Positions 1-10,478 of a DNA stretch of 64,000 nt are shown one piece after another. Made by a program: the position numbers and the translations under genes. Each line of letters starts with the position of its first letter. Position 1 is the first letter of the stretch. The stretch covers positions 49,833,609 to 49,897,608 of the forward strand of contig CM042084.1 of the NCBI GenBank assembly GCA_023512835.1, written 5' to 3'. Below the pieces are notes generated by a model, which was not told the DNA's origin, ran no database searches, and saw only the letters and a list, made by a program, of their open reading frames with translations. This stretch comes from Taxillus chinensis (Eukaryota; Streptophyta; Magnoliopsida; Santalales; Loranthaceae).

Positions 1-1001
1 AGTACGGAGTAGAGAAGATAATCAATGAAAAACAACATAATCCGAACTAATAAGAAACAGAACTCATGCATGGCTAAGAATATAGTAGACGTATGCAACG
101 TGAAAGTGATCAATATTACTGAATCAGGGCATATGTCAGATAGCAATACACAGGTTCATATAGGTCAACATAGCGAAACCGTCTTGCTGAATAGCGTAGC
201 TAAGATTAATTACAGAGCATATGATTTGGCTCCATTAGGATTCATAAGTGAGCAATGATAAAGCGAACACATATCAAAAGAAAGCAGATGATTAGTCGAT
301 TAAAATGCATGGTTGAAGAAGAAAATACATCCAAACATGCCACTTTTCCGATTTAAAACAAGATGTCCATCGATCCGGAAGTAAAAGTTTAGAGGAGGGA
401 GAATCCGAGACATATTAGGGGTTCATTGCTGCTCCCCCGTAGATCATTTAATCCTCTCAATGAAAGGCTCCCCCTCAGATAGACAGTCAGGAAAAGGTCA
501 TGAGACATATACGGGGGGTATTACTGAATAATATATAAAGCATTTTCTCCCCCGTAGATTGTGCAATCCTCTCGGTTGACCGTTCCGATTTGTAGTTCAG
601 CACTGTCTATCTTATTAGAAAACTATACTTCAGAAGCTGATCAGACTGCGTTTGAGTATTCATCCACCAGGCATTCCAAGCTAACCCATTTCACTTCTTC
701 AACTATGCATGTTAATAAAGTAATCTAAATGAACATGCTTTTGTCATGTGGTGATTAACGGAAGTTAAGATCATGAACCCGAAAGAGGTAAATCATATAA
801 ACGTAATTATGTTAGCTTTAAACGACTTGATCGGAAACGCAAGCATCCTCCCAATATGAGGTTGAGATTAATATCAGAAACATGAAACCGTTAAACAGTA
901 AGTATGATCAGCAAGACAGTCAGTGAGTTTCTACTACTTTCAGTAAACGTACAATGCATGGTTTGTGAGTAAATATATTGTTGGGTAATTCAAATAAGAA
1001 A
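1..1001 (-). other. SIR1 3' noncoding region
   Basis: No coding sequence is supported here. Read on the minus strand it matches 43047-44084, downstream of the SIR2 RNase H. Shared landmarks are the segment around 230-350 (compare 43740-43830) and several blocks with a run of five or six G followed by AG. In plus orientation these blocks appear as CTCCCCC near 431-437, 468-474 and 547-553. Such blocks resemble polypurine tracts. The short plus-strand ORF at 25-258 is not conserved and is ignored. Confidence 0.7.
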
Positions 1002-1380
1002 CTATGCAGAGAAGTCGAGCATACCTAATCGGAAGAGTAGTTCAGAAAACCTCGCATCAGGTAGGGGCTTTGTAAGTATGTCTGCTAATTGATCTTCAGT
1101 GGCAACATGTTCCAGTGAAATATGTTTTTTGAGAACATGATCGCGTATGAAGTGATACCTGACCTCAATGTGCTTCGTCTTAGGATGCATGACAGGATTG
1201 TTGCTGATGGCAATTGCACTAGTGTTGTCACGATAAAGTGGAATAGAGGACATGTCGAATCCATAGTCGATAAGTTGACTTTGCATCCAAAGTAGCTGTG
1301 CGCAACTTCCTGCAGCTATATATTCCGCCTTAGCGATAGAGGTTGATACGGAATTCGCTTCTTCTTGAACCATGAGATCA
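1002..1380 (-). pseudogene. SIR1 RNase H domain (3' end of pol)
   Basis: The minus-strand frame ending at 1002 encodes the C-terminal copia RNase H. It has the AEYIAAGSC block, the DNTSAIAIS block (a catalytic Asp region), the KTKHIEVRYHFIRDHV block and the closing DQLADILTKPLPDARF. Its product would degrade the RNA strand of the RNA/DNA hybrid during reverse transcription in the virus-like particle. About 120 residues align with the intact SIR2 copy at 42700-43046. It joins the RT upstream through a frameshift near 1375, so it is a fragment of a broken polyprotein and not a separate gene. Confidence 0.88.
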
Positions 1381-1382
1381 AT

Positions 1383-2640
1383 CTATTTCCAAGAAACGAC
1401 ACGTACCGCTTGTGCTTTTCCTGTCGATGCGACATCTAGCGAAGTCGGCATCGAGTACCCGGATAAGGTGAAGTTGGACTCCTTTGGGTACCGAGTCCCA
1501 AATTCATCGTCCCTTTGAGATACCTTAATATCCGTTTTACATGAAGCATATGTGACTCCTTGGGATTCGCCTGGTATCGTGCACAAATGCAAGTTGCAAA
1601 CATAATGTCTGGGCGACTTGTCGTAAGATACAACAAGGATCCGATCATCCCTCTCGTAGTCAGTCACATTTACTGATATGCCGTCCACATCCGGATCTAA
1701 CTTGGCACCGACAGGCATGGGAGTTTTGACGGGAGATGAACCTTCCATACCAAACTTCTTAATAAGATCGCGAGTGTACTTAGCCTGATTAATGAAGATT
1801 CCTTCCTTTAATTGTTTGACTTCAATTCCAAGGAAGTAGGACGGTTCTCCCATCATGCTCATTTCAAACTTGCCTGTCATCAACTTAGCAAACTCTTCAC
1901 AAAGCTTCGGATTCGTTGATCCGAAAATGATATCATCCACGTATATTTGTACGATCGAGTGTGTCCTTTCTCTTTTCGTAGAAAGAGGGTGGTGTCTATC
2001 TTCCCTTTTTGGAAGTTATGAGCAAGTAGGAATTCCGACAAGTGTGTCGTACCAGGCTCTTGGAGCTTGCTTCAAACCATATAGAGCTTTCGAAGTTTGT
2101 AGACAAGATGTCCTGCCTTAGGTTCAATGAAGCCGGGAGGTTGTTCAACATACACCTCCTCTTGAAGGTCTCCATTCAGGAATGCGCTCTTGACGTCCAT
2201 TTGATAAACTATGAAGTTTTCATATGAAGCATACGCCAGAAACATACGGATTGCCTCAAGTCTTGCGACCGGAGCAAAGGTTTCATCATAATCTATTCCT
2301 TCTTCTTGACGATATCCTTTGGCTACCCGATTTTTTTTGGATTACTATTCCATTCGTATCAAGCTTGTTCTGGAACACCCATTTAACGCCAATGACTTGC
2401 CGAGACTTAGGCCTTGGTACTAAGGTCCACACATTATTTCTCTTAAATTGATTCAGCTCTTCTTGCATGGCTTCTATCCAATTCGAATCTTGAAGAGCTT
2501 CATCTACCACCTTTGGTTCTATTTGAGATAGAAAGCACGAGTAAAGACTCATGTTGGAGGTGGCTGCTCTTGTTCTTACACCAACGATAGGATCACCAAT
2601 CACTTGATCGAGGGATGGTTTCGGGTCCATCTATAATTCC
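1383..2640 (-). pseudogene. SIR1 reverse transcriptase domain
   Basis: This is copia RT in several frames. The N-terminal part (about 2630-2290) has the NWIEAMQEELNQFKRNNVW block and a KWVFQNKLD motif. The palm YVDD catalytic motif is at 1943-1932. The thumb and connection are at 1930-1440, with FLGIEVKQ and the QAKYTRDLIKKFGM block. Frames break near 2330, 2115, 1960 and 1650, mostly by one-base indels. The enzyme would copy genomic RNA into cDNA. The stretch 2690-2115 (about 570 bp) is kept here but missing from SIR2, so this copy shows what SIR2 lost. Confidence 0.85.
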
Positions 2641-3740
2641 GTGCATGTGTTGGTTGATCTTGAACAATTTGAAGCTCTTCCAGTTTGGGTGGTTCAGTTG
2701 TATCGACTGGTTGAGCTTCGTCCGGAGTAGATGTTTCCGTGTTGAGAGGTACGGATGAACTAGTTGGTTCTTCAACACTGTTTCTTCCAGTGTTAACTAG
2801 TCCGGACGGACTTGAAGGTGCTCCGGAATTTTGTGTATCCGTAGGAGTATGTCCGAAGCTAAATGGTAGTCCTGAGTCAGAGTCATCCGTAGCATCATCC
2901 ATAAAATTTCGTTGTGTTTCGCTGATGCCACGTGGTTGGTCAGGATATGTAACAGGAATATTCATAAACTTCGAGTAATCGACGTTGCTTGTCCATGACC
3001 TGCATATTGGAATTTGAAGAACCGACTTTTGACCAAACGAGATTAGCTTCATCAAAGGTTACATGGATAGATTCTTCAACTTTAAAAAGTTTTCTATTGA
3101 AGACCCGATAAGCCTTGCTATGAAGTGAGTACCCGACAAAAATCCCATCATCGATTTTTGGTTCAAATTTATTCCGGGTCTCTTTGCCATTTATCGGTAT
3201 ATAGCAAGTACACCCAAAAGCTCGAAATGTGAAATTGAAGGTTTTCGTCCTCTCCACATCTCATAGGGTGTTTTCATGGTAGATTTATTTATTAGAGTTC
3301 TGTTTCGAACATAGCGGGCGATGGACACAACTTCACCCATAGGCGAGAGAGGAAGCGTTGCCCCTGCTAACATGGATCTTCCAGCTTCAACTAAAGTTCG
3401 ATTCTTGCGCTCAATTACCCCATTTTGTTGTGGGGTTCCGGGAGCAGAAGAAGTCATCTTGTATGCCCTATTCAGAACAATATGATCTCATTTCTGAAAA
3501 ATCAAATTCTGTACCATGATCACTCCTGATGCATTTAATGCTCGGTCCTTGTGAGTTGCTTATCCAGTTGAAGAGATCTACAAGATGTTCAAAAGTTTGA
3601 TCCTTTGATTTCAGGAACATCACCCAAGTGTATCTGGTGAAATCATCGATAACCACAAGGGTATATCTACCTTGACTAGTGATGAAAACAGATATAGGAC
3701 CACATAGGTCCATATGAAGAAGTTGTAGAGGAGCAGATTA
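2641..3740 (-). pseudogene. SIR1 integrase core and C-terminal linker
   Basis: The minus-strand frames encode a copia integrase (rve family). The first catalytic Asp is in MDLCGP near 3713, the second in IRSDHGTEFDF near 3525, and the Glu in QQNGVIERKNRTL near 3420. The copia-specific blocks KTPYEMWRGRKPS and DGIFVGYSLHSKAYRVFNRK follow, then a Ser/Thr/Pro-rich linker (about 3055-2650). The three catalytic acids are all present, unlike in SIR2, where the Glu has become Lys. Frameshifts occur near 3470, 3250 and 3060. The product would join cDNA ends to chromosomal DNA. Confidence 0.86.
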
Positions 3741-4330
3741 TTGAGTTAACCGATTTGCTCTTAAAGCCGTGTTTGGTCCTTTTACCAAGTTGGCATTCTC
3801 GACAGAGAGTGTCTCCTGGAGAACTTGAGTTTGGGTAGACCAGGTGACAAGATCAAGTGATGCTAATTTAGACAAAGTCTTAAAGTTTAAATGTGCGCAT
3901 CGCTTGTGCCATAACCAACTATCTTCATCTGTTGCTTTCGTGAGGAAGCATACAGGTCGAAGAATTATTTCTTAAGACCACCGAGTATATGTCCCCATCT
4001 CTTGATCCGGATAATTTAACATCTCCTGGATAAGTTTTCTCTTCTTGTACAGGTGTTGGACAAAAAGGAAACAAGAAATCCTTTGTCACATAGCTTATTG
4101 ACACTTAGCAAGTTATGCTTTAAACCTTTGACTAGTGCAACTTTAGTGATTGATACACAGCCGTTAGTTAAAGTGCCATACCCAACAGTCTTACCTTTTG
4201 TTGTTGTCGCCATATGAAACGGATGGACCTTGTTTATCATTAACTTCTACAAGCGAGTCTGATCACCCGTCATATGTCCAGGAGCATCCACTATCAAGGA
4301 TCCACTTGCTTTGATTGATCTTTAACTTCA
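3741..4330 (-). pseudogene. SIR1 aspartic protease motif and GAG-pre-integrase domain
   Basis: The retroviral-type protease motif WILDSGCS is read at about 4310-4284 on the minus strand, just upstream of the GAG-pre-integrase region. That region includes VGYGTLTNGCVSI and KGLKHNLLSVNKLCDKGF at 4190-4080, and the zinc-binding integrase N-terminus follows in a shifted frame. The protease would cut the Gag-Pol polyprotein. The frame is broken just after the active site and again near 4016. The active-site DSG is intact here, whereas SIR2 reads DCG. Confidence 0.8.
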
Positions 4331-5390
4331 AGTGATCCGGCAATGCATTCCAGGAGATGCTCCTGAAAGACAACGGTTTACACTTTTGGTGCCCAAACTT
4401 GTTTTGGGCGGTTAGAGAGAGCAGCAGATTGTCAACATTTACGGATTTGAATTTGTTAGGACTCTTAGCTTTCCAAGTTGATATTAACTTGTTAGTTTCA
4501 GTGCTTCTCTTATTTGGGTTTTCTTGGGAGAGACACTCCTTTTAGATTTAGATTTTGTTTTGCTCGAAGAACCCCTTTTATAAAACTGATCTTTATTGGA
4601 TTGAAATTGATTACAAAGCCAGCTATCGATAGACTCCAACATTCATAGTGATAATGACCCATTTCCCTACCAGATGGAACAGACACTATAATGTGAAGTA
4701 CAAACAGGGGATACAGGTCTCTTAGTTTTTACAGATTTTCTACTCTATTCCCTGTGGCCTAATCCATTACGTTTGGGTGACGCGCTCTTGGCCCTAATCA
4801 ATGCCACCTTAGCCTTGTCTTTCTTTTTGGGTGCTACGATGTGGCTTTAATCGAGCAGCCTTCCCTTCATCTTTAGTTATGGGTGCTACTAGTTCGGGAA
4901 GCGCGATGAATGACCTCGGCTCCACGATCATAAACTATGGTGCCACCTGAAATGAAACCATCCAACGGTTTAGATGTACTAACGGGATATAAGTTGGTTA
5001 GTTTAGGAGTGAAATCTGGAGGACACTCGGTAGCTTGAGCTATGGAAGTTGATGGTTCGGAACCTAGGCCAGGTTTGACTCGGATGTCGTCGGGATCGGT
5101 CCTAAAGGTAGAGGCTATTTCCCCGGATTTTAGCCACTTACGATTTATTTCCTTTTCCTGTTCCAGTTCATTTTCGAGTCTTTTTACTATAACTTTTAGG
5201 CCTGTGAGATTGGTATTTAACAAATGATTTTCAGCTCTTAGATCATGATACCAAGCTTCTTTTCCTCCTGAAGTCGTTGACGTCCTTTTCGAGTCTATTA
5301 ATAGTAAATTCAAGACGTTTATTCGACTTTCCATATGTGAGTAGGGTTGTCTCAGTGGGGTTTTTCTTGATTTTGACCCGGATGGGACCG
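4331..5390 (-). pseudogene. SIR1 gag, C-terminal half
   Basis: This is the downstream half of the long Sirevirus gag, separated from its start by TEK1. Residues read from 5340 to 4873 include a helix-rich heptad stretch (AENHLLNTNLTGLKVIVKRL, ENELEQEKEINRKW). The segment FTPKLTNLYPVSTSKPLDGF then matches SIR2 22150-22210. A second zinc-knuckle region near 4690-4640 corresponds to the intact CCHC of SIR2 but carries an insertion and a lost Cys. Homology to SIR2 fades between 5345 and 5390, which marks the TEK1 junction. The product would be a nucleocapsid-like structural protein. Confidence 0.75.
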
Positions 5391-6275
5391 GAAAAGAAAG
5401 ATGTTAGGCCTCTCTCCACAGGGTGTGGGGGGGTGTGGGGTGTGAGGGCGGGGTCGGTGTTAAAAAGGAGGTGGGGGTTTGGAGGGGGTGGGTTTGGTCC
5501 TTGTGTAAGGAATTTCCCAAGGACCTGTGAGTTTGCGGGGAAGGACTGTGGCAAACGGTCCTGGTACAAGGGTGGGAGGGTGCTGTAGGGGTTTGGTGGG
5601 AGAGAGAGAGTGGAGAGGAAGGGGGGGGGGGGGGGGGGGGGGGGAACGCGGGTGGTTGTGGGGGGGGGCATTGGGGGGGGGGGGGTCTAACGCGGAGCAA
5701 GGGTGGTAGGGGGTGGTAGGCCGTGGGGTTCTTTTTATTTTATAGGCTCTGTTGCTTCAGGGGTTGGTTGCCTGGGGCGGTTGAGGAAGCTGTGAGGTCA
5801 GTTTGGTAAATTAGCCTTAAAGCTATGCGTTATCTTGTGGGCGGGTTTTTGGTGACGAGTGTGTTTTCGGAGCACTGTGTGGTTAGCGGTTGTTGCCGGT
5901 TTGCCCTGGTGGAAGCCTTTGAAGCGTTGCTAGCGGTTTTTGGCCCTGAGCCGGGCGTAACCCGGTGGTCGTGAGCCGGGAGTGTTTAGACCAGCCCTTT
6001 TGTTTGCTCTATACGACTATTCGTGGAATGATCCGACCACTTGACACAAGATTAGCGGATGAGACAGTCTCAGTTGCCACCCCCTCCTGTTTTTTTCAGA
6101 ACCACTAGGACCCATACCTTTTTTTTTTGTTGTTTTTTGAGTAACCCCATGGGGATGAAGGACTTTGTAAAAAGCCGATTTGGTGGACTTAACTTTTTTT
6201 TCAAGTGTGTTTAAAAGTTCTTGTTTCCCCCTTCCCTCGGTGTAAAAGTCGCTCCTAAATCCGGAATGGAGGCTT
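5390..6275 (+). repeat. TEK1 left (5') LTR, degraded
   Basis: The end is placed near 6275. The words around 6235-6275 (CCTCGGTGTAAAAG, AAATCCGG) follow the end of the TEK3 and TEK4 LTRs (GGTAAAGGGGAGTCAC, AAATCCGGGG). A GA-rich leader (5600-5620) and a segment with GAGCCGGG repeats (5950-5980) resemble the leader and tandem-repeat zone of TEK3. Poly-G tracts at 5620-5700 are probably artefacts. The proline-rich ORFs on the minus strand here are translations of G-rich DNA and are not genes. Confidence 0.5.
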
Positions 6276-6590
6276 TCTGGAACTTTTCTTGGTCCTTTGA
6301 GGAGTAGGGAAAGCCCATCACTGGTCCTCTTGCCTCCATATTACGCTGTTGAAGGCATAGTCTGTGGTCGTACTAATCGGTTGGGTTCTGTGTTTGTTAA
6401 ATTTATGCCTGTGATAAAGGAAGTCTTGTGAGAAAGCGTTGCGTTGCTCTTCTGTAAGAAGCCACGGAGAGGACACGCGTCGTGGTCACTGCCCATGAGG
6501 TCCCGCCTCCGTTGGGCTCCCATCTACAGAAGGTCCATACGACTACAGGACCCGACGTTCGGGAGGAGGTGCGCCGTGGATGGCTCGAAA
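6276..6590 (+). pseudogene. TEK1 leader and start of gag, degraded
   Basis: From about 6285 the sequence follows the TEK3 leader (words GGTCCTTTGAGGAG and CTGGTCCTCTTGCCTCC match 59578-59635). From 6459 it follows the TEK3 gag start: GCCACGGAGAGGACACGCGTC, then CTGCCCATGAGG and TTCGGGAGGAGGTGCGCCG. The reading frame is destroyed by deletions. Gag stops abruptly near 6590, where the coding-poor LTR element begins, and resumes near 10479 at the words GTGGTGCCACCACC. In the intact relatives these two points lie about 20 bp apart. Confidence 0.6.
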
Positions 6591-9500
6591 CGGCTTTAGC
6601 TTATTCTATGTTTTTTTGTTTAGAGCAGATTAGAGCCTTATTGTTTATATCTATTTTTGCTCTACCCCTAGAGTCTATTTGCAAATACATGTGTTTTTCG
6701 TTTTCAATTTTGGACCCACTTTACATAGATGGCCTCAAATAATTTGTGCAAACAAAAGTTTCTTATGATTCTCTCCCCCGCGAGCATTTGGAGCTACGGA
6801 CACCCATTTCACGCTTTTTTCCCTGCCTCTCAGGCATTTTTGAATTGAGGGCCGAAACCATCCTGCAAAAGGCGCATTTTGCGCCCGTTTTTCCCGTTCA
6901 AGGCCTTGAAATAGTTTATTTTCGAGGTTCTTATCAAACTCGCTTTTATAGGCTAGTCCACCCAAAGCCCTCCAAACCTAAACAGCCTCCACGCCTCGCT
7001 GCCTCCAACCCTCTTTAGAGAACTCCCACTAGGTGCTCCTCCTAGAGAGCACTCGGCCGCCCGCTCGTCGCGATTTTGAGGTTTAGTTGGCGTGAGCAAA
7101 AAGGTGAGTTTTGCTTGGTTGTTCTCGGTTTTTCTAGGGGAGAGTAGCCCTGTTGTTTGTGTTTTAATATTGGTTTGGATGATGAGTTTGCATGTTTTGA
7201 ACTTTAATTCTATCTTTGATGTACACCTTGTATTCTAGCCCTGTCTGGGGATTGAGATTCTAATTATTTGTGATTGTGATCTTATCCTTTTGAGGATATT
7301 CTTTCTGTGTGTGTTAGAACCTTCGCACAACCTTAAAAGGACCACTTTTTCCTTCTTTTTGTTTTCACGACAACCCAACCTGAACCAAGAGATACATAGG
7401 GAGGTGAATTGACCCTGAGCCTTTAATCCCTCTATCCAAACATCTTTCTTTTGTTTATTTAGAAAACCACATAAAAATTAGATCTTTGTTTAAAAAAAAC
7501 TTTTGCCAAGACATTTTATAACAAGAGTAATGTGATTTGATTTGAGAACAGAGACTAGGTACCTGGTCCCCCTTTCTTGCTATTCTTAGTGCAACTTGGA
7601 ATTTATTATCTTGAAGAGAGTTTAACATTAGCTCCTTTTGAGAGCTAAAACTTGTCTCAAATTCCCTTGGGATTCAATGTTACTAGTTTTTAAAATCACA
7701 TTTGAAATTGTTTGAATTCGATCTTGGTGTTTTATTCTTCTTTTATTTTCTGTTATTTTGTTCTTTATTTTTTTTTTCTTGTTTTTTTTTTTAGAACATA
7801 CACCGTGTTTGATTCTTATGCGATAGACGTGTCCTTTAACTTTAATCCAACTAACAACACTCCTTTTGAGATGAGAGGAGACCAGGAAGAATTTGAAAGG
7901 AAACCAAGGCAAGAATGTGGGAAAACCAAGGAAAGATGAGGAGAACTATGCATTTTTGGTGCCGCCTTGTTATTGACGCTATTCTCCCGTATTCAGAGCC
8001 TCCTTATGGAGTATTATAGATGGTAGAGAAGTAGGCCACTGACCCCGAGGGTTCGAGATCCCAGATTTCTTCAAGGTAGAGAATAGGTTGGCATTCAAGA
8101 AGCTTCATGAGCCCCCTCTAGGCATTGCCATACAAAAAAGAGGGAGCCCCAAGTTAATGAAGAAACCATAAGAGAGGTAAAGGATTAATGAAAGTGAGAT
8201 GGACCATAAAAATGAGAAATATAGTATGGCTCAAAAGCCTGAGCTCTCTCCCCTTTTGAGATAAAAAAGAGAATGCAAAGCCTCACCCCTTCCATATTTT
8301 GGCCGCCTCACAAGAAGGAGTTTTGAAATGATTAAGATAGCTCGTTAGATGGCAAACCTAGTAAAAGAAGGATAAAGGCAAGTTTCATTAGATGAGGTGG
8401 TCCCCCCCCAAAGCCCGATCCCCTCTCTGGTGAGGGCTTAGTTTTTTCCAAGAAGAAGAGAAGACAGTCGGGGTGTTAGCATGAGAAACCAAAAAGACAA
8501 CCCAAGGAGAGACAACTTGGTGAACTATTTAAGGACACAAACCAAGGACTTTTGAAGACAAGCTCTGAGCCCCCCTCTATGTTTCTTTGATCCTTCCCTT
8601 TACAAGAGAAGGAGGCTTAGAAAGGTAACCCATGCACCGGGTGTTTTGTGTTCCACCATGGAAGAGAGGAAGGAGAACCATAAGTTTTGGAGGTGTCCCC
8701 ACTCGAGTCAGTGGCTCCCGGTTTCCGTGAGGAGGTTATGCAAAGAAAGCTTTCTACATTGGTTGAGTTTAGATGACAAAGGCTCGACTTTAAAAACTGG
8801 GCTTTTTTTTTTTTTTATTTTCTTTTATTTATTTTTAAAATGTTTGCAAGCAACCTTTGCGGCTTTGCTTTTTTTATGAGAGGGCTCTTCAAAGGTCACC
8901 CAAAACCTCCTGGATCTTTTTTCTCATGATGGCTTCAAGGAGAGAATTGGGAAGGAGAGTTCTTTGGGCTCGTTTTGGCCAAGTCTCTTCTGTAGATTTT
9001 CTCTCTTTTTTGCCATGAGGCTGTATTTTAGTGTTGGAGTACTTACCCTTGTTTTTTTATTGATTATGTTTTTTTAAAAAAAAACAAAACAAAACCCTTT
9101 TTATATAGTTTTTAATTTTGGAGCATGATATAAGAGAATTTTCTAAAATTATTTTAGCTTCTTGTGATAAGGTTAAAGTAGTTAAAATGTGCTCAATGGT
9201 TTATGTTTTATTTTAATTTCCCTGTTTTTAGCGAGTTTAATATTAGATAAATGTTGACCTAAGAACCTGTTGGTGAAAAGAAATAAAAATGAAGTTTTTT
9301 TAGCCCTTTTTTATGTTTTAATTTTTTCTTTTCTTTTTTATACTACATGTGATTACTTATTAGCTCGTTTGTTTTTATTAGTCATATGAGTCTCTGCATT
9401 CTTTTCTTTGGAAAATGATTGTGGAAAAAGCCCGCAGAGGAAAAAGGCATCAAGGAGAGCAAACTTAGAAAAAAAGAAAAAAAAAAGAAAAAGAAGATCG

Positions 9501-10478
9501 TAAAAACTGGTTAAGCTTGGTTGTTTTATGGCTCTTTTGGTCTGTTTGTTTTTTAGAGAGTTTCTTTTGTAGGGGAGAAAGGTAGAGTTTGATCTTTGTT
9601 AGTTTGTTTTAAAGAACAGGGCTTTTCTGTTTTAAGATGGTTTAACAGTCTTTTGGTTTTGGCCTTTTTTTTTTTTTTTTTTTTTTTTAACAATTTGGTT
9701 TCTTTTTCTAGTTTTTATTTTAAGCTATTGAGCTTTGTTTTCCCTTTTTATTTTTTTTGCTCTTTTATGTTTTAAAAAAAAGTTTTTCTCTACCCCCTAA
9801 ATTTTTGACACCCTTTACGCGCCTTTTTGCCTCCCTCCGCATTTTTGTAATTGTCCTGTCCTCCGAAATTTTCTCCTTTTTCTCGTTTTAAGCTGAAGAT
9901 AGTTTTTTTCAACACGCTTTTCCCCTCAAGCCCTCAACCTCAACCCCCCCTTGCTCCCCCTCCTTTAGAGAAGCCCCACTAGGTGCTCCTGCCTGGACTG
10001 CGTTGTCGGAGATTTTAGTTTGCTTTTGTGAGCAAAATTTTTTTTTTTTTCTTTTTTTCTGGAGACTCTTTTTTTTGTTTTATTTTGTTTTTAACTTCTT
10101 TTTATCTTGTTACCCTTTTTATGTTCTTTTTATTGGTCTTTCCTTTTGCAGTTTTTTTTCTTTTGGTTTAACCTTGCTTAAAAGGCCAACCTTTTTGCCT
10201 TGTTTTTTCAGTTTTCAATCACACCCTTCCTAACCAAAGAGATACATAGGAGGTAATTGACCCAATGCCTTTAACCTTGTCTAATCCAAACATTCTTTCT
10301 TTGTTTATTTAAACCCTAAATTGATCTTTGTTTAAAAAGAACTTTTGCCAACATTTTTACAAGAGAAGGGTATTTGATTTAGAACTAGAGAACTAGGTTA
10401 ACCTTGTCGACCCTTTCTTCTTTTACCTTAGATTTTTTCTTAAGAGATTTAACACATTGCTCTTTTGAGAGTAACTTG
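6590..10478 (+). mobile_element. Coding-poor LTR element (LARD-like) inside TEK1 gag
   Basis: The left LTR-like part (from about 6600) matches the Athila-type LTR at 38703-37534. Shared words include GATTAGAGCCTTATTG, TTTGCAAATACATG, AGATGGCCTCAAA and AAAAGTTTCTTA. Parts of it recur at about 9895-10478. Compare CCACTAGGTGCTCCT at 7025 and 9988, and AAGAGATACATAGG at 7387 and 10240. A tRNA-Asp-like primer site (TGGTGCCGCCTTG) lies at 7957. The interior (about 7970-9580) has no domain I can recognise and is T-rich. Two related LTRs with a primer site but no gag or pol is the layout of a large retrotransposon derivative. Boundaries are approximate. Confidence 0.55.
7957..7969 (+). other. Degenerate tRNA-Asp primer binding site
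   Basis: TGGTGCCGCCTTG follows a short T run. It resembles the well-formed primer site of ATH2 at 25880 (TGGTGCCGCTGCCGGGGA) in its first ten bases. It marks where the left LTR of the coding-poor element should have ended shortly before. Confidence 0.45.

Noticed and set aside
25..258. A 77-codon plus-strand frame
   Set aside because: It is antisense to the conserved 3' noncoding region of SIR1 and is not kept in SIR2.
5243..5709. Proline-rich frames and glycine-rich counterparts
   Set aside because: They are translations of G-rich, probably faulty sequence at the TEK1 left LTR.
6482..8879. Short frames such as 6735-6965, 7712-7939 and 8646-8879
   Set aside because: They lie in degraded LTR or T-rich DNA of the coding-poor element and show no conserved motif.
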